Below are positions 55,575 through 64,000 of a DNA stretch of 64,000 bases, piece by piece; position 1 is the stretch's first letter, and each line of letters starts with the position of its first letter. The position numbers were made by a program, and so were the translations under genes. The DNA comes from Undaria pinnatifida (Eukaryota; Sar; Phaeophyceae; Laminariales; Alariaceae): the NCBI GenBank assembly GCA_012845835.1, contig JABAKD010000010.1, positions 13,362,973 to 13,426,972 of the forward strand. The letters are read 5' to 3'. Below the pieces are notes generated by a model, which saw only the letters and a program-made list of their open reading frames with translations, did not search any database and was not told the origin of the DNA.

Positions 55575-55790
55575 TGTGGTCGTAGTGGAGGTGGTGGTGG
55601 TGGTGATGGTGGTGATGGTGGTGATGGTGGTGGTGGTGATGGTGGTGATGGTGGTGATGGTGGTGGTGGTGGTGATGATGATGGTGGTTGCGGTGGTCGT
55701 GGTGGTAGTTGCAGTGGTCTTCGTGGTGGTAGTAGTCGTGGCGGCGGTGGTGATGGTGGTGGGGTTGGTGATTGGTTTGAAAGCCGTAAT
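55575..55790. repeat. GGTGAT/GGT triplet array
   Basis: Interrupted GGTGGT, GATGGT and GTCGTG units. It generates Gly/Asp, Val/Met, His and Thr frames that are not genes. Confidence 0.95.
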
Positions 55791-55919
55791 AATCAAGCGA
55801 CACAACGAGATAAACGTAACAATGCCGCAATATGAATACAGGTACAAATATGCTGGCGCATACACAAGGGCGGCCGAAGGCTCGGATTTAGACCATTTTT
55901 TTAGTTGTCTTCGAGATAA

Positions 55920-56560
55920 CTCGAGCTGAGGTCCATCTCTCCGCGCGCTGATCCTGGACGTGCCTAATCTTACTCGACTCTCCCGACCCTACCGGGTTCG
56001 ACGTCGGTCGTGCTCGCGTCGTCTCTCTGCCGGGAGTGCTTTTTGTGCTTTTTTGCTCAAAGTACGGGGTGCGCAGCATAATTTCGATTCGGGCATGATT
56101 CAGCCCCCCATTCCCCATGGTAGGAAACGCCTCGCAAATCTCAACTAAATATCCTTGGTCCTGGCTCTGCAGCCTGCAGCTGGCTGCACAGAGCGCATAT
56201 GACAGACAAGAGTATGTGTTTGTATCGGCCCGTGGTGTATTTCTGCTGCTGCTGCTTCTTCTCTGTGTTGCTATCCTGCTGTTGCCGCAGCTGCAGTGCT
56301 GCTGCTTGCTGCTTCTGTTCGTCATCGTGCGTGTGCCGGATGACGCGATTTGTTGCTGTGGTTTATTGCACCTGACTAATAAAGTTATTTGTACTGCTGT
56401 ACCCCTTGGTAGTACTCTGTCTCATGTGCAGCCTCGATTTACCCGTAACCCTACACTCATGTACAAGTATCCTCGCAAATTACGGGCGTGCGCGGAGCCA
56501 AGGCGGGCGGCAGCCCGCCGCGGCGAGTAGTTATATGGTTGGGAGGTCGTAGTTTCGAAT
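55920..56560. other. Repeat-like region shared with 61690-61940
   Basis: 56240-56530 recurs at 61685-61930: 'gtatttctgctg', 'ttgttgctgtg(g)gtttattgcacctga', 'attacgggc(a/g)tgcgcggagcc', then a GC hairpin 'gcgggcggcagcccgc'. It may be a dispersed element ending in that hairpin. Confidence 0.6.
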
Positions 56561-56677
56561 AAACCCTACGATCATTTTTTTTTTCTTGTGTGTGGTGTAT
56601 GTGTATCATTATTTTTATTTCTACGTTACGGCAAAGTACGAGGTAGCATGTATGTGTTCGTTATGACCAGGCATTTA

Positions 56678-56927
56678 ATTGCACGTGCGTGCAAGGTTTC
56701 CAGATTTGCACGTAAACTCAATAGTGCCCCTGCCGACCTCGAGAGCAGACCTCGAACCCCCGAAAAGATTGGGGTTAGGTCTGGGGTTAGGGTTAGGTCT
56801 GGCGTCGGGTTGGTCGGTCTGGGCACTGCAACCGTCGTTTTGTGCGGACCTGCACATAAGGAACCGCCATACATATATCGCTGTTGAATTTACGTGCAAA
56901 TGTAAAAAACCTTGCACGTGCGTGCAA
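56678..56927. mobile_element. MITE with palindromic ends and telomere-type repeats, copy 2
   Basis: Same inverted ends and body as 43741-44027, with TTGCACGTGCGTGCAA at each end and fewer TTAGGG-type units (56769-56800). Body blocks 'tgccgacctcgagagcaga' and 'ccgtcgttttgtgcggacct' are shared. Confidence 0.8.
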
Positions 56928-57000
56928 CTTCGCGGGGGCTGGTTCGTCATGAGTGGAAGGTTGCAGCTTCGAATCCCCCTACAGCAGTACACATACGATA
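56928..57000 (+). repeat. tRNA-like fragment
   Basis: 'tcgtcatgagtggaaggttg' followed by 'cagcttcgaatcc' (box B-like) matches 61097-61130. Confidence 0.5.
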
Positions 57001-57049
57001 CGAGCATTCTCTTTTTTTGTGTGTCTGCACCAAAGATTTATTTTTTTGC

Positions 57050-57125
57050 GTACAAGGGCTCCGCATGGGCGCCGGCATTCGCCGGCGCCCATGCTTCGGG
57101 TAGGGCAGGGCAGCACTTCGACAAG
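57050..57125 (+). repeat. R5 hairpin element
   Basis: 'tacaagggctccgc' and a perfect 12-bp stem ATGGGCGCCGGC / GCCGGCGCCCAT with ATTC loop, then 'gcttcgggtagggcagggca'. Confidence 0.8.
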
Positions 57126-57282
57126 TTAAGGTGTAGCTGTCCGATTTGGCATTCATTGAACTTTCAAGTAATGCCATGAGTTTAATACGAACATGGGATT
57201 ATGAAAGTCATGCTTTGACAAAAGAAAAAACGTAATATTATACAACAAAGAAGGCAAGGATAGGCGGAACAAACTATGTTAA

Positions 57283-57794
57283 ATGCGCCGTCAAGTAAAA
57301 GTTGGCGTCTATCAAACAAAAATACCGAAAAGAGTATTATTGAGAACCTGCGTCGCCTCTAGGCGAAACAAAAGAGGCCTTGGCATTAATGAAGAGACTG
57401 CACTGCTGTCCCCGTGGCAATGGAGGTTCGAAGTCGACAGGATGCAAAGTCGGTTTGCATCAAACGTCGACATGGGGCTATGTCAGCCGGCGAGGTTTTG
57501 GAAGAAGATAGCTTTATTTGTTACGTGAAGGCTGCCGCATTGATTAGTCTACGTGGTCGCGGGCGAGGAGGAAAACGAAGAAGAGGAGAGCGATCTCTCG
57601 TTGCGGCGGCGTTGTCTAAGATAGGTGCGGGGGTGGCTTTGCTCGGACGGGAGGTTGGCGTAGCGCTTCTTGTCTGTTTTTTCTCGGGAAGGCGGGATCT
57701 GTGTGTCTGCTGTCTTTGCTTCGCGGGTGCTTTCACGTTGTCGAAATCGGACGCGTCCCCTCGATACATAATATCCGAAGTGTCTCTACCATGA
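57283..57794 (+). other. Open frames of unknown status
   Basis: Two overlapping plus-strand frames (57283-57528, 81 codons; 57414-57794, 126 codons). The first is mixed in composition (GINEETALLSPWQWRFEVDR), the second Arg/Gly- then Leu/Cys-rich. I recognise no domain or repeat copy. They could be exon pieces of an unrecognised gene or chance frames. Confidence 0.2.
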
Positions 57795-57867
57795 CGACTG
57801 CTGACAGTGCCGTGCGTATTTCCTAGAGATTAACATATTATTTACTGGTAGTAATAATATACCTTTG

Positions 57868-58213
57868 CAACATTTTTTTGTTCTTCATCCCATTTATTAT
57901 CCTCGCACCGCTCTCGCGCTCCCTCCCAGTAGTAACTCAGGTCCGGGGTCACACAGCGGGCCCTCCTCCTCCTTCCCCACTTCGGTACGTGCCTTCATTT
58001 TTACCGCGAGGAGAATGCAGCATTTTCTTCCCTCGTCGACTCGCGTCGAATTGTACCTACCCACGCTGCTTGGCGCTCTCAGCAGTTGATCCCTTTTTTT
58101 TCTTTGCATTTTTGCAAATAAAGTCAAATAAATCTCATCGTGGTGGGTGTCGAACTCAAGGACAACCAAACGTTGGTAGTATTCGAGGGTAAAACCACTA
58201 GACCACCGGGGCG
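57868..58213 (-). mobile_element. SINE-B, full-length
   Basis: Head GCCGCCCCGGTGGTCTAGTG near 58213 (box A), box B-like 'gagttcgacacc' near 58152, body 'gccaagcagcgtgggtaggt', A-rich end at about 57871-57879. Best preserved SINE-B copy in the window. Confidence 0.85.
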
Positions 58214-58363
58214 GCCGGCTGACAATTAATTAAAACAAAACAGGATCTTTGCATAGAGATTACATTCCCTCCCCCATATTTGTATGATATTACGATGGTT
58301 GACGCCGCGTTACGTACCCAGAGAGGTGTTGCCTATGGTGTCAGTCAACATTATTATTTACTG

Positions 58364-59190
58364 ATGGAGCCTGTGTCCTGTGACCACGGACTTGATTATG
58401 CGAGTTAATGTGCGAATAACAACAACAACAACAACTACTACTACTGCTGCTCTTGAAGCTCGGAATTTGAAAATAGCGTACCAGGTATATATCGTTGACT
58501 ACTACTATAGTTTTGATTGCTGCTGTGTCATTGATTAGTACGCCACGCGTTGACCCGTTCTCGGAAAATGAACTGCCCATTGGGAATCCAAAATCCAAAA
58601 TCGCCCCCGCTATTCTCGGATGTGTTTCTTACCTCCCGTATGTAGTACGCGTTCACGATTAGGTATAGGGGACGGATATGGAAGGCGTTGGACAGCGCCC
58701 TTCGAACAAAGTGACTTGACCGAGAAATCCTACAGCACTGCCCACTGAGCTATTTCATCACTTGACTCAGTCAGTGGGTAGTGCTACATGACATACATAT
58801 GTTAAACTACCAAAATAACCATTCATAATGTCGTCAGCGCGCACGCTCGAAAACGACAAATATGAAGGCGGTGAGAATCGAACTCACGACATAGCACTAC
58901 CCACGTGTCACGTGACTCAGAAGTAACTCAGTGGAATCAAATAAAAGCTAAAGCTGGACCGTTCCGCAACTAATGCACAGGCGGCAAATAAGCGGCAAAT
59001 GGTAGGAAGTTCAACTTACTAGACAAGAAGGAAGAAAGAATCGCGAAAAAGTTCAAAATCGTGTTAGCAGAAAAACCAAATTTGCAGGAAGCAGCTGAAA
59101 GGTCTAGAAACAGGCAATGTTTCATTTGTTGTTGTTGTTCTCACATTAACTCGCATAATCAAGTCCGTGGTCACAGGACAGGCTCCAGTC
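58364..59190. repeat. Inverted repeat with arms of about 70 bp
   Basis: 'ggagcctgt(gt)cctgtgacc' at 58366 continues through 'cttgattatgcgagttaatg' and AAC units. The complement ends at about 59188. The interior includes tRNA-like sequences in reverse (58690-58760, 58865-58935). No target duplication was found. Confidence 0.6.
58865..58935 (-). repeat. tRNA-like sequence
   Basis: Minus strand: a perfect 5-bp T-arm, GTGAG-TTCGATT-CTCAC, followed by 'cgccttca', and an upstream box A-like 'gagttactt'. No complete cloverleaf is formed, so it is more likely SINE-derived than a tRNA gene. Confidence 0.4.
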
Positions 59191-59325
59191 ACTCTGGAGC
59201 AGAGGAATACCCTAGGGAAAAACACAAACAACCCAAGGTGGTACACGCACTCGTATATCACAGCTGACGCAATTTATGCCTCCACCAGAAACATATAAAA
59301 GTGAAATCGGGAGTCAGTTTACGAT

Positions 59326-59889
59326 GTGCCAGGTCCATACCGGTGCATACGTCTCATTACTCGCGCCTGGAAAACCGACTATTATTCCGCTTGCCAACCA
59401 AGAAAGACTACCACGTATATATTACACATAGTATCTATCACTACGCATACGCACGACAGACGCAAGTCAAATGGAAAAAAGAAACAAAGAACAAATAAGA
59501 AGAGAAAGGAAAGGAAGTGGGTGCATGGGGTCAAGAAAAAGAAAAGAAAGAGACATTTCGAGGTTCTACTGGCGAGTCTGCCACCAGAATGGGATGTCAC
59601 GTGGTTTTTCGACGGTCGACAGCAGTACTACGAACGACTTCCGATACACCCACCAAAGCACGGACTACCGGCCAATTACGCGATCGACAGCTGGCCGTGG
59701 TTGTCACGTGTCTCTGTGTTGGGGGCCCCTGTGCCCTGCCTCTTGTTTGTTCTTGTTTGGGTAAAACATGGGGTGTGCTCGATGGTCTCACGGCAGCAGC
59801 ACACCAGAACGTCCGCTCGTACGACGTATCATTCTTACAGGAAAAGTAATATTTTTTTCTTCATCAATATGAACATAAAGCGGTTGTGA
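59326..59889 (+). CDS. Hypothetical open frame, 187 codons, uncertain
   Basis: The longest frame of the last 10 kb outside repeats, from ATG at 59326. The middle is Lys/Arg-rich (about residues 45-78), followed by a mixed, protein-like stretch (LLASLPPEWDVTWFFDGRQQ, then YYERLPIHPPKH) and a hydrophobic segment of about 17 residues (VLGAPVPCLLFVLVWVK) that could be one membrane helix. I recognise no family. Two shifted plus-strand frames overlap it, so a chance frame remains possible. Confidence 0.25.
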   Translation: MPGPYRCIRLITRAWKTDYYSACQPRKTTTYILHIVSITTHTHDRRKSNGKKKQRTNKKRKERKWVHGVKKKKRKRHFEVLLASLPPEWDVTWFFDGRQQYYERLPIHPPKHGLPANYAIDSWPWLSRVSVLGAPVPCLLFVLVWVKHGVCSMVSRQQHTRTSARTTYHSYRKSNIFFFINMNIKRL

Positions 59890-60480
59890 TATGTTGGACA
59901 GAGTGATGCGTGTACGATTAAACTTGCCAACGGCCCTCGTACTGCACTTTGAGCTATCTGCTGTGGTTCTGGTTGCTACTAGTTGCTGCAGTATGTGCTA
60001 GAAGTTTCGCCCTTCGGCTACTGCTGCTACACCTGCTGTTGTGTGTTTGCCAATGTCGTCAGTTGGCGTTCATGCTCGTCGTACATACTGCTGTTCTCAC
60101 CCAGTACGCAAGGGTTTCCTTGTACCTCAACCGTACGACGACGAGCTCAAAACAGAAGGAAGGTGACATGAAATAAATGGCATGGACAATGACGACATAG
60201 AGGCGAGCACAGCAGGATATTTCGCCTCGAATCAACCGCACTCGTTCATGCCTACAGCAGAGGCTGGCTGGAGTGTCAGCGGCCACTCTAAAGCCAGGGC
60301 CAAAGGCCGAAGAGACGGCTCTACCTGCTTGGTTTTGTCTCGAGATTCTGTTACGTGAAAATATCGTGATTTGGGAGTTACTTTGTCACGAAACGTCTTG
60401 CCGTCGGTAATTTTTGTCGCGAAGTTGTTGGATATCGTCGGTAACTTGTGTCACGTTTTAGGTGAACCCACACTAGAAAA

Positions 60481-60930
60481 ATGAATTTCCAGCTGGCAAA
60501 ACGAGCAGAAACAAAAGCATTAAAAAGGCCGGGCAAGAAACCAAACGAACTAGTAAAAAAGTACAGAGAAGAAACTAACGCTCGAGAGTATGCCACCGCA
60601 AAATTCAAAACATTATCAAGTACCGTTCGGAAATGATGCCAATTTTGTAAATCATCCAGGCGTTGCAGACATCAAGATTCAATCAAAATCTCCGAAATTC
60701 CTCCTCGACATGCGGTATTTTTGCAACTCCTCGCTTGTCTCGCTCGGCAAGCGTCCGCGTTCACGTCGATGTACGGAACGGACACGGCAGGGCGAGGGGC
60801 GTTGGAGCCGCCCCGCAAAGGCGACGCTCGAACGAAGCTATATTCGACCGAGAATTCCAGTTCCGCGAATCGCATACTTCGGCCGAGACGAAAAAAACTC
60901 CTGACCAAATCCCTGACACCAAAGAAGGGT
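60481..60930 (+). repeat. R7 repeat with 51-codon Lys-rich frame
   Basis: 60481-60636 encodes a 51-residue frame (starts MNFQLAKRAETKALKRPGKK, then PNELVKKYREE, helical and basic). 60560-60930 matches 21490-21840; both copies preserve YAT(A/E)KFKTL(S/A)STV and TENSSSANRILRPR in corresponding frames. The pattern suggests remains of a multicopy coding element, possibly a DNA-binding N terminus, but the family is unknown to me. Confidence 0.45.
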
Positions 60931-60989
60931 TTTATATAGATTTATGATGCACATAAAAGGTTGAGTGGCTCAAACCATTGATATGTTGA

Positions 60990-61545
60990 TGAAATATGTG
61001 GGTTGACTTTGGTGGGAAGGTCACGGTTTCGATTCCCTCTACGAACGTCTTTTTTTGGGGGTTTACTTTTTTTACGTTTCAACAGGTTGACATGCGTTCG
61101 TCATGGAAGGTTGCAGCTTTGAATCCTCCTGCGATGATTTTTTTTTTCGTGTTTGTACTTTTTTTCTACTTTTCACTGCACAGGTTTGATATAACCTATC
61201 TTTGTTGCGGTGATGTACGTATCGTTAGTACCGTTATTGCTGTTGATATTTTGCATGGTAAGATAGTAGCTTGCGTCCCTTTTGAGTCGAGAGCGCGGGT
61301 TCAAATCCCGCAGGAGAGTTTTTTTTTTGTGACCATGTAAAACAACGTACAGACTATGGTTAGAAAGTGGCTCGTCCTTTTTGAGTACGAGTATGAGATC
61401 CGGGGTTCAATTACCACCGAAGCGCTTCCGTTTTTTTTGTTGGGGGGGGGGTTATGACGAACGACGTGTGGTTAGGAAATAGCTTGTGTCCCTTTTGAGT
61501 ATGCGGTCGGAGGTTTAATTCCGACCGGAGCGCTTCCTTTTTGTT
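60990..61545 (+). repeat. Array of five tRNA-like units
   Basis: Units near 61001-61050, 61085-61140, 61255-61320, 61355-61430 and 61465-61540 end in box B-like cores: 'ggtttcgattccc', 'agctttgaatcc', 'gcgggttcaaatcccgc', 'ggggttcaattacc' and 'ggaggtttaattcc'. Each is followed by a T run (a Pol III-type stop). The third has a perfect 5-bp T-arm. The 5' halves share 'tagcttg(c/t)gtccc(t)ttttgagt'. No acceptor stem closes, so I do not call tRNA genes. Confidence 0.7.
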
Positions 61546-61684
61546 GTGTGTGTCCCGCTTTTTCAACTCTTTTTGTTATGTAGGCATCGTGTGAGGTTCA
61601 CAACAGGGTACCTGAATCGGATGTGTTAATATCGTACTGCTGTACGCTGCTGTACGACGTACGAGTATGTTTGAATCTGCCCGT

Positions 61685-62160
61685 CATGTATTTCTGCTGG
61701 TGTTGCTTCTCAGATGTTGCTATCCTGCTGTGCTGTTCGTCATCGTGTGGCGGATGACGCAATTTGTTGCTGTGGGTTATTGCACCTGATTAACGTTATT
61801 TGTACTGTACCCGTTGGCAGTACTGTCGAATGTACAGCCCCGATTTACCTAGAATCCTATACTCATAATACATACCATGCATCCTCGAAAATTACGGGCA
61901 TGCGCGGAGCCAAGGCGGGCGGCAGCCCGCAGGGGCGAAGCTCCCCTGGTATTGAACGTAAAAGACGCCGTCACCCCTCGTGGATTACCTTCATTTTCTT
62001 TTTGCGGTGTTTTTCACCTCCCCTTCCCCCCCACCCCCCCCTCTCCACACCCCTTAAAAATACATATGACAGTTGGCCTCGGTTGGCACCGACGCTGTAA
62101 AACATTGTAGTCCATGTATATTCGGGTTGGCGTTGGTTGGCAACGACGCTGTAAAACTGT
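61685..62160. repeat. Copy of 56240-56530 repeat and a short duplication
   Basis: 61685-61930 matches 56240-56530 and ends in the GC hairpin 'gcgggcggcagcccgc'. 62065-62155 holds two units of 'ggttggcaccgacgctgtaa'-like sequence. Confidence 0.6.
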
Positions 62161-63295
62161 CAATCACTGCGTGAGCTAGACAAAACCAGGGTACCGTTTT
62201 TTTTGTTTTTTGGCTCTCACCCATATGATGGTTATCGAGTTGGATCATATTGTGCGGGGTGGAGAACCCTAACTCCGCACAAGGGGAATGATCGCATCAC
62301 GTAGTGTAAATGAATGAGGTAAGGCACCCACGAGGCAGTTACATAGTAATACCCATTTGCTCTGGAGTGGCCACACCAGAAAACAAAGTAACTCATTGGC
62401 GCTGTCACCCATAAGCAAGAAAATAGGCACAAGGTGCCGAAGTCCGTCTTACGAGCGGTTCTTGGAAGGATGCAGGTTACCCTTCATGCGACTCGCCGAA
62501 TACCTCACGGCGCTTCGCGCATGGTGCAAGCAAGGTCTGCCTGGTTGGTGAAAACCCGACGTGCTCCGTCCCGGCATGGTAGGGATGCGAGGTTCCATGG
62601 TCGTATGACAACGGCCATGCACAAACTGAGTACACCCCCCCCCCCCCTCTCCACGCTGTTCCCGTGAAAAATAAACGCCGTCGGCGCCTAAATTCCTCTG
62701 CAGAAAATGATCGCGGCCGCTCCCCAGTGGTCGGCGTACGCTATGCCGCCATGACTCATGAGAGACTCCTCCCGGATAGAACGGAGACCTTCATGTGCCG
62801 GCGTATCGCGCGGAAACATGGCCTCACTAGCGCGTTTTTTCTGTGAACGACTGCTGCCTGCCCACCGACCACGCCTCCCCGTCATGGCTGGGAATGGACG
62901 GGAGAGAATGGGGGCTGGGGGAAGTGGGAGGAGGGGGGGATGGGGGAGTGAGGACGAAAATTGATTGGGTTGGGGTGGGGAAAGAAGGGTTGGCGGTGGT
63001 TTGATGGGGGGGTTGGGTTGGTGATGGTGGTTGGGGGGGGAGTTCGGAGTTTTTTTTGGGCGGGGGTGGTGACCTTTGGTGGTGGCGGCGTTGGAACGAG
63101 CGTAGTACAATTATGCCACGTCCACACTGCTGACTGTCTGCGTTCTTCTTGTGCTTGCTGCCCAGTTTGTTTGGTGCCACGGCTGAGCTGTACTGTACCT
63201 CGAGGACACGTCCGTTGCGTGGATTGTGATTTTGTTCTTGTTCTTTGTCTTGTCTTGTCTTGTTTATTTTGTCTTCTGTTTTGATGGCTTTTTGG
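62161..63295. other. No recognisable gene
   Basis: G-rich plus strand (62900-63075) gives Pro/His frames on the other strand. 63245-63275 is a TCTTG/TTTTG pentamer-like run. Nothing coding is supported. Confidence 0.45.
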
Positions 63296-63348
63296 CGGTG
63301 GCTAGCCACGGTGGCGGTGGCTAGCCACGGTGGCGGTGGCGAACGCCT
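63296..63348. repeat. 22-bp tandem palindromic unit
   Basis: 'ggcggtggctagccacggt' repeats twice with a partial third copy. Each unit contains the palindrome GTGGCTAGCCAC. Confidence 0.95.
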
Positions 63349-64000
63349 GTTGTACGCGTAGCTCCACTGCTGTCATCAAATGTCGAGACAACAACGCGGG
63401 AGGGTTTTGAGAGCGACGGAAAAGAAAGCGTGTGTTGCTGGTCCGACTATTTTTTGGTACGAGACTGGAAACGTTCTGTACGATACTGCAAGCAGACAAT
63501 GCGCAGCCAGTATTCTGCCGTGTCATGGTTGTGTGCTGCTGTGGGGGAACACATGTGCCATGTGCGGGGATGAGGGCGAGTTGGCGAAGTTTAGCACGAG
63601 AAAACCGGATCCACACGTTCCTGGGTGCTTTTTTGGTTGGTTGCTGCAGTGCTGTTGAGGAAGCCCTATCGCGCACAAGTGGCAAGTACTGCTCTGTGGT
63701 GCTGTTTCTCTCTGTACTCCTGTGCTGTACAGCAGCAGCAGTATTAGTTAACAGCAGTATAGCATAAGTATTCAGCAGGGTTGGTGTTGTAGTAGCACCA
63801 GCTTGCAGCGGTATCAATGAGCACTATTAATAGCACAGCAGAGAGAGACGTTAGGCGCCCGCACTTTTTCTATTTGTCATTTTTTTTTGGATGGAAAGTT
63901 TTGATCGGTGGGAAATACTTGGGTGTGATTTAGAGGTAGTATTGCACCTCAGCAGTTTCAGTATACTGTATAGCACAGCACTGTATGCTGGTATTATTCG
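63349..64000. other. No recognisable gene; Cys-rich frame at 63380-63658
   Basis: A plus-strand 92-codon frame has several Cys pairs (CHGCVLLWGNTCAMC) but no known zinc-finger spacing, and a longer minus-strand frame overlaps it. The final 340 bases hold 'agcagta/tactgct' motifs only. Confidence 0.3.

Noticed and set aside
55371-55929. Thr-, His-, Val- and Gly-rich frames
   Set aside because: Six-frame translations of a GGTGAT triplet array.
58364-59190. TIR transposon
   Set aside because: Arms are inverted but I found no flanking duplication, so I keep it as an inverted repeat only.
63380-63817. Cysteine-rich gene
   Set aside because: Overlapping long frames on both strands and no recognised Cys spacing; a chance frame is as likely.

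Overview
Eukaryotic nuclear DNA: one spliced host gene surrounded by dense, nested transposable elements and simple repeats. The gene has GT-AG introns of 0.3-3.6 kb with strongly T-rich coding strands. TTAGGG-type repeats occur inside transposons, and poly(A)-tailed LINE/SINE copies, hAT-, Mutator- and Tc1/mariner-like elements and a DIRS-like tyrosine-recombinase retroelement are present. Base composition, intron sizes and this mix suggest a stramenopile, perhaps a brown alga. That is an inference; no marker gene fixes the taxon.

Layout. 1-5.4 kb: tandem repeats and an array of a 0.1-0.3 kb repeat with long G or C runs, in both orientations. 5.4-7.2 kb: no recognisable gene. 7.25-13.87 kb: young DIRS-like element (minus strand) with split direct repeats, sitting in the poly(A) tail of a LINE fragment that itself interrupts a small repeat called R1 here. 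14.56-15.88 kb: Tc1/mariner-pogo-like element. 16.29-17.15 kb: MITE inserted at a TA inside another R1 copy. 18.1-19.3 kb: about 200-bp satellite. 19.4-20.1 kb: two tRNA-headed SINEs head to head. 24.36-24.89 kb: three-phase pentanucleotide array. 25.2-27.09 kb: hAT-like element with a perfect 8-bp target duplication, carrying pentamer satellites and a LINE insertion.

28.07-39.22 kb: the host gene, at least eight exons on the plus strand. It encodes an acidic N terminus, a Lys/Arg/Gly-rich linker, a helical segment and two TPR-like helical repeats. Its introns hold a MITE, a 1.5-kb foldback, pentamer arrays and R1 copies. The 3' end is not found: a hAT-like end begins about 170 bp after the last exon I can support.

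39.4-46 kb: hAT-family sequence, an array of tRNA-like units, SINEs and a second tyrosine-recombinase fossil split by a hAT element, which in turn carries a palindromic-ended MITE with telomeric repeats. 46.9-50 kb: about 110-bp satellite and a 2.8-kb imperfect palindrome whose arms hold CCCH zinc-finger-like coding relics. 50-51.6 kb: about 840-bp tandem duplication. 52.18-53.69 kb: Mutator-like long-TIR element with a paralogous empty site in the window. 54-64 kb: more SINEs, tRNA-like arrays, a second telomeric MITE and a repeated short-ORF family.

The most unusual signal is R1, a short unit (100 bp where both ends are visible) with a potential stem-loop core. It occurs about 15 times in unrelated contexts; one copy is flanked by a 9-bp direct repeat and has an empty counterpart in the opposite palindrome arm. 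All identities and boundaries were judged by eye without database searches.
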